From Acetobacter oryzifermentans (lineage in GTDB: Bacteria > Pseudomonadota > Alphaproteobacteria > Acetobacterales > Acetobacteraceae), in contig NZ_CP011122.1 in the NCBI RefSeq assembly GCF_001628715.1, positions 52,246-116,245 on the forward strand: a stretch of 64,000 nt of DNA. Reading direction: 5' to 3'. Positions within the stretch are counted from its first letter, which is position 1, and each line of letters opens with the position of its first letter. This document shows positions 43,421 through 52,649 of this stretch, piece after piece. The notes beneath the pieces are model-generated. The model was not told the origin of the DNA. It ran no database searches and saw only the letters and a program-made list of their open reading frames with translations. The translations under genes were made by a program, and so were the position numbers.

Positions 43421-45751
43421 TCAAAACCTGATCCGCATGCCGCCAAAATACGCACGGGGCGAACCTGCATAGATGGAGCCTGTGCTGTTCATGAGTGTCG
43501 TGGCACCGGCCTGCTGACCATTGGCTTGCAGTTTATCGCTGATGTTTGTGGCCCCTGCGATATAGGTCTGGTTGGCGACGTTCTGTACCTCGAAATACCA
43601 GTGCAAACGATGTGCCCAGCCAAACCGGGCGGGGGGATCATAATGTATTTCAAGATTAAGCAGCGCATACCCCGGCGCTTTCAGGCGATTGGCGTTATCT
43701 AGCCAGTAAGAATCACGCCACGTGACTTCCGCGTATCCGCCCAGCCCTTCCAGTAAACCGTCAGGCTGGTCATAAAGAAAGCGGGCATTAAGAAAATTGG
43801 GAATGACCCCGGGGATATAATGCCCTTTACGGCTGAAGCTGTGTGAGAGCGTGCTGTTGGAAAGAACTTCGGTATAATTGGTATAAATCTGGTTATCATA
43901 GGTGTAGCTCAGTTTAACCCGACCGCCGGGAAGCATTTTGGGCAACGGCTTCCACGCCACACCCAGAACAACACCACGATGTTCGGACGCGGGTGCGTTA
44001 AAAGTGTAGGAACCAACGGTGTTGACACCGGCAGACTGGCTGACCAGTTCGTTCTTATAAAACTCGTAAAAACCTGTTGCCTGAATGCTGATCGTCGAAG
44101 AGGGATGCCAGTCAGCGCCCAGATCAATGCCGACACTTGTCTGGCTTTTCAGTTGTGTATTGTTCCCGTATTCCCCCTGTGGCGTAATGAAAAGATTGGA
44201 AGAGGATGGGGTGCCATAGGCTGTGCCAACACGGGTATGAAGCGTCCAGTCTTTTGATGGCGTATAAATCAACGCGCCTTCTGGCGCGAGATTGAAATAG
44301 AAACGATTGGCTGTGATGGCCCGCTGGGTGTTGAGCGTTGCGGAGTAGCCATAGAGTGTTTCGGTTGCGCCAATATCGGAATATGTGCCGCCAAGCCCGG
44401 CGACAATGTGCCAGTCGGGTGCAAAATGCCAGTCTTCCTGAAAGCGCGCTCCGAGATTCCACTGGTGCCCGTAGCTTTCGGAATTCATGGCCCCTCGTGT
44501 TGCACCGCCCAGGGGCATGATGTTGTAAGTCTGTGAACCAAAATCGAGATAATCAAAATTCACGCCAGCAAATGTTTCCAACGCTCTGCCCGCAAGTTGC
44601 GCATGGTTGGTTATGTCGCTGCTTACATTATAGGAATTATAAGGACCGACATACGCCATAGGGGACGTTGGCTGGTCGATATGGCGCTGATCGTATGTAA
44701 ACTGGTTTCGCCATGTTGTGTGGCTGTTGAAATCATGCTCCCAGCGCAGGCCAACCACCGTGCGCCGATCAAAGCGCCCCAACCCTGCCTCTTCAGGGCT
44801 CATGGCAACCTTCGCGCCATAGCGGCCATTGACCAACAGATTGACAGATGCGCAGCCAGTTGCTGCGCTGGACGCATTGGCGCACCCTTGCTGGTAAGGA
44901 TTGGCCCGATACTGGTTGAGTGACAATCTTGCTGGCAAAAACGCATCCGTGACGTTGTTGACAAATTTCAGGATAAGACGATCAGCAGACGTCAGATTGA
45001 CACGCAGCCGCACATTTTCTGTCGAGGTATTATAACGACTATTGGCAATGAAGCCGTTTCCACGCACATCGCTGCCAAAGATCATCAGATCGTAGTGTCT
45101 GTTGCCAAAGCCGAGGGTGGCATAGTTGTTGAACATCCCGAAACTGCCGAAATCGGAGCCCAGTTCCAGTCCGTGAATATCTGCTCCCTTCCGGGTGCGG
45201 AAATTGATGGCGCCGTTGATGGCATAATTACCATACAGGGTTGAGGCTGGCCCCTCGAAAACATCGACACCCTGATAGGCATGAGGGTCGATCAAGTCGG
45301 CCCGAGCTGTCCCATCAGGCTGGGTCATGGGGAACCCATCTTCCAGCACCTGAATATTTTTAAGTCCCCATGATTGACGATCTCCCGACCCACGAATGGA
45401 AACGTTTGTATCGCGAGGGCCATTCCCCTGAGTGAAGCTGACACCGGGAATGGTGACCACCATGTCTGCAACACTCTGTCCAACCTGGTTCGCGAAATTA
45501 CTTCGATCGGAACTATAAGTCGTCTGGCCTGCAGGTCGAGTAAGGGCTGAAGATCGGCTTAATCCCGTTACAAGAATCTGTTCGTTTTTGGCGGGAGTTT
45601 TTTTGGTTCTGGGCGTAGGAAGAACACGCTTACTCAAAGATGGACGAGGCTTCTCTGCACCGATGGCAGCGTGCGTCGTGGTGGCCGAGAAAATGGCACC
45701 AGCGATCATTGTCCCGTAAAACGGGAGTGAAAAATAAACAGTACGAAACAT
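43421..45751 (-). CDS. TonB-dependent outer membrane receptor
   Basis: A 776-residue receptor. A signal peptide is followed by the TonB box region (NEQILVTGLSR), a plug domain (ADMVVTIPGVSFTQGNG, VSIRGSGDRQSWGLKN, VFEGPASTLYGNYAINGAINF) and a 22-strand-type barrel ending in GGMRIRF with terminal Phe. It is complete, unlike the copper-type receptor. I place the start at 45751 (MFRTVYF) rather than the 45787 frame start. The substrate cannot be told; the PepSY partner and the neighbouring small membrane protein suggest a metal complex. Confidence 0.9.
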   Translation of the reverse strand: MFRTVYFSLPFYGTMIAGAIFSATTTHAAIGAEKPRPSLSKRVLPTPRTKKTPAKNEQILVTGLSRSSALTRPAGQTTYSSDRSNFANQVGQSVADMVVTIPGVSFTQGNGPRDTNVSIRGSGDRQSWGLKNIQVLEDGFPMTQPDGTARADLIDPHAYQGVDVFEGPASTLYGNYAINGAINFRTRKGADIHGLELGSDFGSFGMFNNYATLGFGNRHYDLMIFGSDVRGNGFIANSRYNTSTENVRLRVNLTSADRLILKFVNNVTDAFLPARLSLNQYRANPYQQGCANASSAATGCASVNLLVNGRYGAKVAMSPEEAGLGRFDRRTVVGLRWEHDFNSHTTWRNQFTYDQRHIDQPTSPMAYVGPYNSYNVSSDITNHAQLAGRALETFAGVNFDYLDFGSQTYNIMPLGGATRGAMNSESYGHQWNLGARFQEDWHFAPDWHIVAGLGGTYSDIGATETLYGYSATLNTQRAITANRFYFNLAPEGALIYTPSKDWTLHTRVGTAYGTPSSSNLFITPQGEYGNNTQLKSQTSVGIDLGADWHPSSTISIQATGFYEFYKNELVSQSAGVNTVGSYTFNAPASEHRGVVLGVAWKPLPKMLPGGRVKLSYTYDNQIYTNYTEVLSNSTLSHSFSRKGHYIPGVIPNFLNARFLYDQPDGLLEGLGGYAEVTWRDSYWLDNANRLKAPGYALLNLEIHYDPPARFGWAHRLHWYFEVQNVANQTYIAGATNISDKLQANGQQAGATTLMNSTGSIYAGSPRAYFGGMRIRF

Positions 45752-45822
45752 GTGAAGGAACCTGAAGAGACAGCACAAAAAGCTCACCTACATGATTAGG
45801 TGAGCGGCTCTTTCAATTCAGA

Positions 45823-46212
45823 TCAGACAGGAGGTCCCTGAGGGCAGAGAGAAGTCCGTTTCGGTGTTGGCGGCCCCCGGATGGCTGTGAACATCCATGT
45901 CTGGCGAATGCCAGCAACACACAATCCTATAAAAAGACAGAAAACGATGCTTACAATAAGCAGATCCAATGCCTCGGACAGAAGAAAGCCGTCATCGTCG
46001 GGAGCGGTTGAGTGATGGTTCTGTCCGTCTGGATCAGACGATGTGTTCTGAGCATCGCAAAGAATGCTCAGCTGTGTAAAAGTTTTGAGGGGATCGTCGA
46101 TCAGTGCTGTTGGGGAAGCAATTCCGCCAAATGTCAGGCGTGCAATCAGCGCAAGCAATACGAGAGGCCAGAAGGCCAGCAGGTAGGTTGAACTGTGAGT
46201 GCGAGAGAGCAT
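45823..46212 (-). CDS. small membrane protein upstream of the receptor, 129 aa
   Basis: The protein has two hydrophobic helices (YLLAFWPLVLLALIARLTFG, and ALDLLIVSIVFCLFIGLCVAGI) with a His/Asp-rich loop (DPDGQNHHSTAPDDDG) between them. It heads the receptor-PepSY operon. In placement it is like the DUF2946 protein near the other receptor, but lacks the CPLC motif. Confidence 0.6.
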   Translation of the reverse strand: MLSRTHSSTYLLAFWPLVLLALIARLTFGGIASPTALIDDPLKTFTQLSILCDAQNTSSDPDGQNHHSTAPDDDGFLLSEALDLLIVSIVFCLFIGLCVAGIRQTWMFTAIRGPPTPKRTSLCPQGPPV

Positions 46213-46575
46213 GTGAAGACAATTATATCAAATTCTTTTTGCGAACTAGATAATATCAGCGCCGGAAGTGCAACGCACACATGCCGCAGATAATGTTTGC
46301 TATGCGGAGAGGGTTAGGGGCGTCCTTGGGTGTGGTTGAATTGGGTTGCTTATGCAGTTCCCGATCAGGCCGAAAGCGCCAGCGGGAAGGTGGTCGCGCC
46401 ATTGCGGTAGGTGCTACCGTGGGTGGCTTGATGTTCAGTGTCGGCGGTGTGTTTGGTGTCGGTCAGTACCATTCTTCTGTTTTTAGCTTTGCTGATCGCA
46501 CTTTGGGTCAAGACAAGTCCATTTTTCTCATAGGAATGCTGGCAGGAGGCAGGAAGTTACGACGTACGACGTGGC
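46213..46575. other. intergenic region, no supported gene
   Basis: A plus-strand frame (46281-46649) runs into the ABC transporter gene from the opposite side and shows no recognisable protein, so I do not call it. The first 60 bases are AT-rich and likely hold the receptor operon promoter. Confidence 0.5.
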
Positions 46576-48309
46576 TTACTGTGATGGAGCGAAAACCTGA
46601 AGATCAATCGTCACCGGATGGCGTTCCTGTAGCGTGGTCCGATGCGTGACGGACACGATCGTTACTGACGGGATATGGTCGCGCAGGAGGTCATAGAGCT
46701 GGTTTTCAGAGGCGGTATCAAGATTCGATGTCGATTCATCCAGAAACACCCATGCCGGCTGATTGAGCAGAACGCGACCAAACATCAGGCGTTGCTGCTC
46801 TCCCGGCGACAGCCGTTCCGTCCATCTGCCCTCAGTATCCCGATCGTCGATCAGGGCCGACAGGCCGACCTGCGCGAGGACGGTGCAAAGACGATCATCG
46901 GAAACGGTCTCGGGGGCGCGGGGATAGCATAGGGTGGCGCGCAGAGTTCCAAGAGGAAGGTAGGGACGCTGCGGAACGAACATCATCTCCTCCGCAGGCA
47001 GTCGTATTGTGCCGCTGGTGAACGGCCAGATACCGGCGAGCGTGCGTAGAAGCGTCGATTTTCCGAGACCTGATGGCCCGATCAGGACAATATCATGCCC
47101 TCTGGGCAATGTTATGTTTACCGACGACAGAAGCACCGAACCATCCGGACGGTATATATCCAGATGATCAGTCACAATGTCGCACACGGTCGGCTTAATT
47201 TCGCGCGTGGTTTTCCCGGTGCCGACAGACGCACGATCCATCGTGCGCTGGAAAGTAGCCAGACGAGCAACATTGGCCCGCCACTCAGTAAGTGACGCGT
47301 AGGAGGACCAGATCCATCCGAGTGCGTCCTCAACGCGGGAAAAAGCCTGCACAAGCTGCATCAGCGTACCGAAGGTGATCTTGCCAGCGAAATAGCGGAT
47401 TGATCCGACGAGAAGAGCAAAATTTCCTGATAATGTTCCCAGACCATCCGTCAGGAAACCAAGCCATTTGGCGCGTTTCATAATCCCGAGGAAGTTGTCG
47501 TAGATGACGTCGAATTTCCCGATCAGAAGACGCTTCTCATGATCGGCCCCATCACTGAGAGCGATGCTAGCCGCGTGATCGCGGATATGAACCAGACTGT
47601 ACCGGAAGTCAGCTTCCGCTTTCTGCTGGGCGATCCGCAGTGGAATCAGGCGACGACCCGTCAGATGCGTGACGACCGATGCAAAGAGTGAATAAAGAAG
47701 AGCTATCCACAGGAAATATCCTGGGATACGTACGCCGAATATCGAGATCGCACCCGACAGCACCCAGAGTAGGCCGACATAGCTGAACAAAGTGACAAGC
47801 CGTGACACGATGTCGAGGAACTGCGATAACGTGTTCCGCACGAAGCCGTCGATATCTTCCTGGATACGCTGATCGGGATTATCGCCAACAGCGGTCAGAC
47901 CGGTTTCCTCTATGGCAATCCGGAAAGCGACGTTCTGGTCAAGCCACTGACTGACCATGCGATGTGTGAGCCAGCGCCGCCAGCGCAGTTGCAGTAATTG
48001 TTGCAGGTAGGTGGCGTATACCGCCGCCAGCAGGGAAGGAACTGCGATGATGAAGAAGCCGGGGATCGGCATCGTCGGGGTGTGAACGAACCAGAACAGA
48101 CCACGCAGGAAGGATGTGACGTCCCGCTGCTGTAGAGCGGTATAGAAAATGTTACGCGAAAACGATTGCAGCACATCCGCCCCCACAAGCAGAAGGGTCA
48201 GCCCCAGTACGACGCCAAGCAAAGTCCAGGCCGATTTGCGTTCCGCCGAGGTGAAATAGGGTCGGCTCAGATACCAGAGATCCGCGAGAGCAGCGCGTAG
48301 TCCCTTCAT
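46576..48309 (-). CDS. ABC transporter of the YddA/SbmA-fused type
   Basis: A 577-residue half-transporter with an N-terminal membrane domain of about six helices resembling SbmA/BacA-like ABC_membrane_2 (LRWRRWLTHRMVSQWLDQNVAFRI and NPDQRIQEDIDGFVRNTLSQF) and a C-terminal ATPase: Walker A GPSGLGKSTLLRTLAG (about 410), signature LSPGEQQRLMFGRVLL (about 500), and Walker B WVFLDESTSNLD. Related proteins move vitamins, peptides or acyl compounds. It overlaps the thrS stop by four bases, so it belongs to the zinc-limitation operon, a link that is unusual for the family. Confidence 0.88.
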   Translation of the reverse strand: MKGLRAALADLWYLSRPYFTSAERKSAWTLLGVVLGLTLLLVGADVLQSFSRNIFYTALQQRDVTSFLRGLFWFVHTPTMPIPGFFIIAVPSLLAAVYATYLQQLLQLRWRRWLTHRMVSQWLDQNVAFRIAIEETGLTAVGDNPDQRIQEDIDGFVRNTLSQFLDIVSRLVTLFSYVGLLWVLSGAISIFGVRIPGYFLWIALLYSLFASVVTHLTGRRLIPLRIAQQKAEADFRYSLVHIRDHAASIALSDGADHEKRLLIGKFDVIYDNFLGIMKRAKWLGFLTDGLGTLSGNFALLVGSIRYFAGKITFGTLMQLVQAFSRVEDALGWIWSSYASLTEWRANVARLATFQRTMDRASVGTGKTTREIKPTVCDIVTDHLDIYRPDGSVLLSSVNITLPRGHDIVLIGPSGLGKSTLLRTLAGIWPFTSGTIRLPAEEMMFVPQRPYLPLGTLRATLCYPRAPETVSDDRLCTVLAQVGLSALIDDRDTEGRWTERLSPGEQQRLMFGRVLLNQPAWVFLDESTSNLDTASENQLYDLLRDHIPSVTIVSVTHRTTLQERHPVTIDLQVFAPSQ

Positions 48310-50183
48310 GCGCCAAAGACCTTTGGCAGGCGGAAGCGGGAGGCGTCAGCCAGCAGGTCGATGGCTGTTTCCATTGTCATTGTTGGTGCATCCGGGTTTC
48401 CATACTCCCGGATGGAGACGGTTCCCGCCTGTGCTTCTTTCTTTCCGACAATCAGCAGCACAGGCACTTTCGCGAGACTGTGTTCGCGGATTTTGTAGGC
48501 GATTTTCTCGTTACGGAGATCGGGTGCCACGCGGATGCCACGCTGGCGGAGTGCTTTGATCAGATCGTCCGCGTACTCGTCTGCGGCGGCGGTGATTGTC
48601 GCCACAACGACCTGAACGGGAGCGAGCCAGAAGGGCAGATGGCCGGCATGGTGTTCAAGGAGAATGCCGATGAAACGTTCCAGCGAACCGAACAGGGCGC
48701 GGTGCAGCATGACGGGCGGATGCTTGTCCCCATCCGCGCCGACATAATGCGCGTCCAGACGCTGAGGCAGATTGAGATCGACCTGCACGGTACCGCACTG
48801 CCAGTCTCGTCCGATTGCATCACGCAGTACGAATTCCAGCTTGGGACCGTAAAAAGCACCTTCCCCCGGATTGCGCGTGTAGGAAAGGCACGAAGCTTCG
48901 ACCCCGCGCCGTAACGCGTCCTCTGAGCGATCCCAGATCTCGTCCGATCCGACACGTTTTTCGGGTCGGTCAGAGAATTTGATACGGACATCGTCGAAGC
49001 CAAAATCCTTATAGATTGAGAGCACAAGATGGCAGATCCGCTGCGTCTCAGCTTCCATCTGCTCCGGCGTGCAGAAAATATGCGCGTCATCCTGCGTGAA
49101 TGCGCGCACGCGCATGAGGCCATGCAGCGCTCCTGACGGTTCGAAGCGATGGACCTTGCCGAATTCAGCCATCCGCAGGGGCAGGTCACGATAACTCTTC
49201 AGGCCATGACGGAAAACCTGCACGCCACCGGGACAGTTCATGGGCTTGAGGGCGTAGGTGCGGCCTTCGGTCTCGGTGGTGAACATGTTCTCCCCGAATT
49301 TTTCCCAATGGCCGGAAGCTTGCCAGAGAGACAGATCCATAATGTCGGGCGTATTGATCTCTACATAGTTCTCGGCCTGTTGGCGCGTGCGTAGATAGGC
49401 GAGAAGCGTCTGGAACAGCGTCCAGCCATTTGGATGCCAGAAGACCGCTCCCGGTGCTTCAGGCTGGAAATGGAATAGATCCATCTCGCGTCCAAGTCGG
49501 CGATGATCGCGGCGTGCCGCTTCTTCCTGACGTCGCTCCCACGCCGCCAGTTCGTCGGCATCACGACAGGCCGTGCCGTGAATCCTTTGTAGCATCGGGT
49601 TGTTCCGGTCGCCCTTCCAGTAGGCCCCGGCTGTGCCGAGAAGCCGAAAGGCGTGTCCGATCTGCCCGGTGCTGGCGAGATGTGGCCCCCGGCAGAGATC
49701 GACGAAGCTGCCCTGTCGGTAAAAGCTCAGGATAGCATCAACAGGCAGGGACCGGATGATCTCCGCCTTGTAGGGCTGTCCGTTCTCCTTACACCAGGCA
49801 AGGGCGCTCTCACGCGTCCATTCTTCCCGGATGATCGCTTCGTCCCGATCGACAATCTCGTGCATGCGGGCTTCGATCCGAACGAGATCATCATCCGTGA
49901 AAGCGCGCTCAGCCGCGAAATCGTAGAAAAATCCCTGCTCCGTGGCGGGCCCTGTCGCAAGCGCGGTGCCGGGAAACAGTTCACTGACGGCCTGTGCCAG
50001 AACATGGGCCGTGTCGTGCCGGACCAGGGAAAGTGCATCGGCGTCTGACCGGAAAACAGGCTCAGAAGGTCGGTCACCTGACATGATTGCCGAAAGATCG
50101 GAGAGAGCGCCGTCCACACGCCGGGCGAGAACGTCCTTTGGGGAATGTGATGCGGAACAGGACGCGATGGTGGTCGATGACAT
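48306..50183 (-). CDS. thrS: threonyl-tRNA synthetase paralogue without TGS domain (ThrRS2)
   Basis: A 625-residue ThrRS. It has the editing (SAD-like) domain (RHDTAHVLAQAVSELFPGTALATG and CRGPHLASTG), the class II core (LKPMNCPGGVQVFRHGLKSYRDLPLRMAEFG, HPPVMLHRALFGSLERFIGI), and the anticodon domain. The TGS domain seen in housekeeping ThrRS is absent. The zinc-ligand Cys (NCPGG) and His positions are kept. ATG 50183 follows AAGG; 50225, overlapping the zur stop, is an alternative. Such extra ThrRS genes are known in Zur regulons, probably as back-up when zinc is short. Confidence 0.93.
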   Translation of the reverse strand: MSSTTIASCSASHSPKDVLARRVDGALSDLSAIMSGDRPSEPVFRSDADALSLVRHDTAHVLAQAVSELFPGTALATGPATEQGFFYDFAAERAFTDDDLVRIEARMHEIVDRDEAIIREEWTRESALAWCKENGQPYKAEIIRSLPVDAILSFYRQGSFVDLCRGPHLASTGQIGHAFRLLGTAGAYWKGDRNNPMLQRIHGTACRDADELAAWERRQEEAARRDHRRLGREMDLFHFQPEAPGAVFWHPNGWTLFQTLLAYLRTRQQAENYVEINTPDIMDLSLWQASGHWEKFGENMFTTETEGRTYALKPMNCPGGVQVFRHGLKSYRDLPLRMAEFGKVHRFEPSGALHGLMRVRAFTQDDAHIFCTPEQMEAETQRICHLVLSIYKDFGFDDVRIKFSDRPEKRVGSDEIWDRSEDALRRGVEASCLSYTRNPGEGAFYGPKLEFVLRDAIGRDWQCGTVQVDLNLPQRLDAHYVGADGDKHPPVMLHRALFGSLERFIGILLEHHAGHLPFWLAPVQVVVATITAAADEYADDLIKALRQRGIRVAPDLRNEKIAYKIREHSLAKVPVLLIVGKKEAQAGTVSIREYGNPDAPTMTMETAIDLLADASRFRLPKVFGA

Positions 50184-50224
50184 TGAAGAACCTTGACGAA
50201 GAAGGGCGATGAGAGGGCAGCGGC

Positions 50225-50731
50225 TCATTTGGGGGCGCGTGTCGGAAGATCGTTCTGTTGGGGGCGTTGCAACGCGGACGAGAAAGAAGGACAGGTACTG
50301 CACTGAGCGCAGACGCCCTGCACTTCCATCACCCGGTGCCTGACCTGGAATCCAAGGGTCTCGGCTGCGCTGTCGATCTGCTGGCACGATGACGTGGTTT
50401 CCACCGCCTGTGCGGCGCCACATCGGTCGCAGATACAGTAGACGAGGCGCGACGGATCGCCTGTCCGGATCCGCACGAAGGCATTTCGACTTTCGAGCCG
50501 CCCGACGAGCCCGTCAGCGATCAGCTTTTCCAGGGCTCGATAAATTGTAGGCGGGGCAACTCGGCGGCGATCTGGATGACTGACACACCGGAGGATATCA
50601 TAAGCCGATAACGGCAAATCTGTCTTAGTCAGCGCGTCGAGCACATCACTCAGCAAAGAGGTGGTCCGGCCATTTCGGGTATTGGAAACCTGATGGACGC
50701 CGCGAGAAGGATGCGTGACATGTTCTTTCAT
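50225..50731 (-). CDS. zur: Zur, Fur-family zinc-dependent repressor
   Basis: A 168-residue Fur-family protein with a winged-helix part (LSAYDILRCVSHPDRRRVAPPTIYRALEKLIADGLVGRLESRNAFVRI) and two Cys pairs (CICDRCG, and CAQCSTC) that hold the structural zinc. The Cys pattern, HRVMEVQGVCAQC, and its neighbours argue for zinc sensing (Zur) over iron. By family knowledge zinc-loaded Zur represses promoters with AT-rich palindromes like the one at 51474. It overlaps DUF1826 by four bases. Confidence 0.93.
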   Translation of the reverse strand: MKEHVTHPSRGVHQVSNTRNGRTTSLLSDVLDALTKTDLPLSAYDILRCVSHPDRRRVAPPTIYRALEKLIADGLVGRLESRNAFVRIRTGDPSRLVYCICDRCGAAQAVETTSSCQQIDSAAETLGFQVRHRVMEVQGVCAQCSTCPSFSSALQRPQQNDLPTRAPK

Positions 50732-51471
50732 CGGGAAACCGTATCCATCACAAGGATTGGCCCCGGAATCGCACCGTTTGGGTCACTGGCCGGGAGACGA
50801 TGGAGGCAGCCAGGTTCGCCTTCAGCAGCTCCCTTGATAAACGCAACGGCGAAAGGCGACAGGGTACTAACGATGCCGCTCTTCGGGTCCTGATTGCTGC
50901 ACCATTCCGCCCCGGTGCGTCCATAGCCGCAGATCAGCCTGAGCGCATCAGGAGGAAGTTCGAATATTGCATCACTACTGAGGGAGGCCATCAGTCGGAT
51001 GTGCTGTCGGATGCCTCCCGTCAAAGCAGCGAACAGAGAGGATAGATCCACGACATCCGTCAGAATGACGGGAGGCCAATCCTGAAGCACAGCCGGGGTT
51101 GCAAGGTAATCCGCGATCTCCGAAGGCATGCCGGAGAGAGTGAGAGGAGACGGGGAGCCCGACCAGCCTGTGACCGACTTCTCCCAAGCTGCTGGAACTC
51201 TGCGGCCCCATACGACCATATCAACATCTGGCCGTTGCAGATCCATCACAACGGCCGCGTGGGCACAGGCGACTACATGCGGTGCGGGACAGCCAAGAGC
51301 GGCGTCTTCTGGTGTATCGACTTTCGCTGCGGGCCAACTCTCCATGAACAGCATGACACCGGGACTCTCCTGCGGCGCACGCGCTGACGGGGGCATGTTC
51401 ATCGAGACGGGATGTTGCTGTGTGGAAGACGGCATGGCTCCGGCGCTTGACGAGAAGTGGGCGATGTTCAT
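50728..51471 (-). CDS. DUF1826-family protein of the zinc regulon
   Basis: A roughly 247-residue protein matching DUF1826 (CAHAAVVMDLQRPDVDMVVWGRRVPAAWE, then RLMASLSSDAIFELPPDALRLICGYGRTGAEWC). The family has no known activity but is known from Zur-controlled clusters. It is first in the leftward operon. The ATG at 51471 lies only three bases from the Zur-box palindrome, which leaves no room for a ribosome site, so translation may be leaderless or start at an inner ATG such as 51435. Confidence 0.85.
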   Translation of the reverse strand: MNIAHFSSSAGAMPSSTQQHPVSMNMPPSARAPQESPGVMLFMESWPAAKVDTPEDAALGCPAPHVVACAHAAVVMDLQRPDVDMVVWGRRVPAAWEKSVTGWSGSPSPLTLSGMPSEIADYLATPAVLQDWPPVILTDVVDLSSLFAALTGGIRQHIRLMASLSSDAIFELPPDALRLICGYGRTGAEWCSNQDPKSGIVSTLSPFAVAFIKGAAEGEPGCLHRLPASDPNGAIPGPILVMDTVSR

Positions 51472-51473
51472 AA

Positions 51474-51488
51474 TGTTATATTATAACA
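51474..51488. promoter_or_regulatory. Zur-box-like palindrome between divergent operons
   Basis: TGTTATATTATAACA, a palindrome around one central base, inside TAATGTTATATTATAACATAACAT. It closely resembles known alphaproteobacterial Zur sites. It lies between the DUF1826-zur-thrS-ABC operon (left) and the folE-hisI-COG0523 operon (right), so one site could control both. Confidence 0.85.
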
Positions 51489-51518
51489 TAACATAGTCAA
51501 TGCCGGGACGAGGACTGA

Positions 51519-52130
51519 ATGGACACATTGATTGAAACGCCCCGAAAAATCCGGGTGCGACCGACACGGGCTCAGGCGGAAGAAGCCGTGCGGACTCTGC
51601 TCGCCTGGACCGGTGACGATCCTGATCGTGAGGGACTGGTCGGCACGCCCGGCCGTGTGGTGCGGGCCTATGAAGAGTTTTTCGAGGGATATCAGGACGA
51701 TCCGGTCGCCCTTCTGGAGCGGACTTTCGAAGAAACCGGAAACTACAATGAAATGGTGGTGCTGCGCGACATCCGGCTGGAATCCCATTGTGAACATCAT
51801 ATCATTCCACTGATTGGCAAGGCGCATGTGGCTTACCTGCCCGACAGGCGGGTAGTCGGCATCAGCAAGCTGGCGCGGCTCGTGGACGTCTTTGCCCATC
51901 GCCTCCAGATTCAGGAAAAACTGACAGCCCAGGTCGCCGACACAATCCAGAGTGTTCTGCAGCCGCGCGGCGTTGCGGTGGTGATCGACGCGGCGCACCA
52001 GTGCATGACCACACGTGGGGTGCGTAAGCCGGGCGTGAGCATGGTCACCAGTCGCCTGTTAGGCGAGTTCAAGACCTCGGAACCTTTGCGTCGCCAGTTC
52101 TTCGCTATGGTGGGAATAGGGGGCGTATGA
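51519..52130 (+). CDS. folE: GTP cyclohydrolase I
   Basis: A 203-residue GTP cyclohydrolase IA. It has [21 protein letters not shown], the zinc site [21 protein letters not shown] with Cys and His ligands and the second Cys in [11 protein letters not shown], and [21 protein letters not shown]. It makes dihydroneopterin triphosphate, the first step of folate synthesis. Finding the zinc-type enzyme under Zur is different from the zinc-independent FolE2 usually described in such regulons. GAGGA precedes the ATG; its stop overlaps hisI. Confidence 0.96.
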   Translation: MDTLIETPRKIRVRPTRAQAEEAVRTLLAWTGDDPDREGLVGTPGRVVRAYEEFFEGYQDDPVALLERTFEETGNYNEMVVLRDIRLESHCEHHIIPLIGKAHVAYLPDRRVVGISKLARLVDVFAHRLQIQEKLTAQVADTIQSVLQPRGVAVVIDAAHQCMTTRGVRKPGVSMVTSRLLGEFKTSEPLRRQFFAMVGIGGV

Positions 52131-52636
52131 TGGGCGAAACTTTCCCCTCTGCATCAACAGCGTTCCAGCCTCGTGTCTCTATCGAGCAGGTCGAGGAAGG
52201 AACCGATCTTGCCCCGCGTTTTGACGCTAGCGGATTGCTGAGCGTGGTCACGACGGACGCGGAGAGCGGGGATGTCATGATGGTCGGCGTCATGAACGCC
52301 GAAGCGCTCGCCCGTACCATCGAAACCCGCGAGGCGCATTACTGGAGCCGGAGCCGCCAGTGTCTCTGGCGGAAAGGCGCCACGAGCGGGCTGATCCAGC
52401 ATGTCATCGAAATGCGGATTGATGACGATCAGGACGCGGTCTGGTTGCGGGTGCGCACCGCGGGCACAGGAGCGAACTGCCATGTGGGTTATCGAAGCTG
52501 TTTTTACCGGCGTGTCGATCTCACTGCTGATGAAGTCGTTTCGGCGTCATCCGCTGAACTCGTCTTTTGCGAAACGCACAAGACCTTCGATCCAGTCGCT
52601 GTCTATGGCGACGTTCCGAACCCAACACAGCTTTAG
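52127..52636 (+). CDS. hisI: phosphoribosyl-AMP cyclohydrolase paralogue (HisI2)
   Basis: A 169-residue HisI with the conserved core ([38 protein letters not shown] and [15 protein letters not shown]). It opens the adenine ring in histidine synthesis. The normal acidic metal motif DCDxD reads DDDQD here, so a Cys usually found there is an Asp, while the CHxGxxSC Cys are kept. Zinc-independent or reduced HisI paralogues are known from Zur regulons, which suits the context. It overlaps folE and lies 13 bases before the GTPase gene. Confidence 0.93.
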   Translation: MMGETFPSASTAFQPRVSIEQVEEGTDLAPRFDASGLLSVVTTDAESGDVMMVGVMNAEALARTIETREAHYWSRSRQCLWRKGATSGLIQHVIEMRIDDDQDAVWLRVRTAGTGANCHVGYRSCFYRRVDLTADEVVSASSAELVFCETHKTFDPVAVYGDVPNPTQL

Positions 52637-52649
52637 AGGAGAAAAAACC

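Noticed and set aside
46281..46649. 122-codon plus-strand frame before the ABC transporter gene end
   Set aside because: No recognisable protein, overlaps the real gene on the other strand.
50184..50423. N-terminal extension of ThrRS2 as a TGS domain
   Set aside because: The extension overlaps zur in another frame and shows no TGS pattern.
52401..52649. Long N-terminal extension of the COG0523 GTPase
   Set aside because: It overlaps hisI in another frame; the Walker A domain and ribosome site support the start at 52650.
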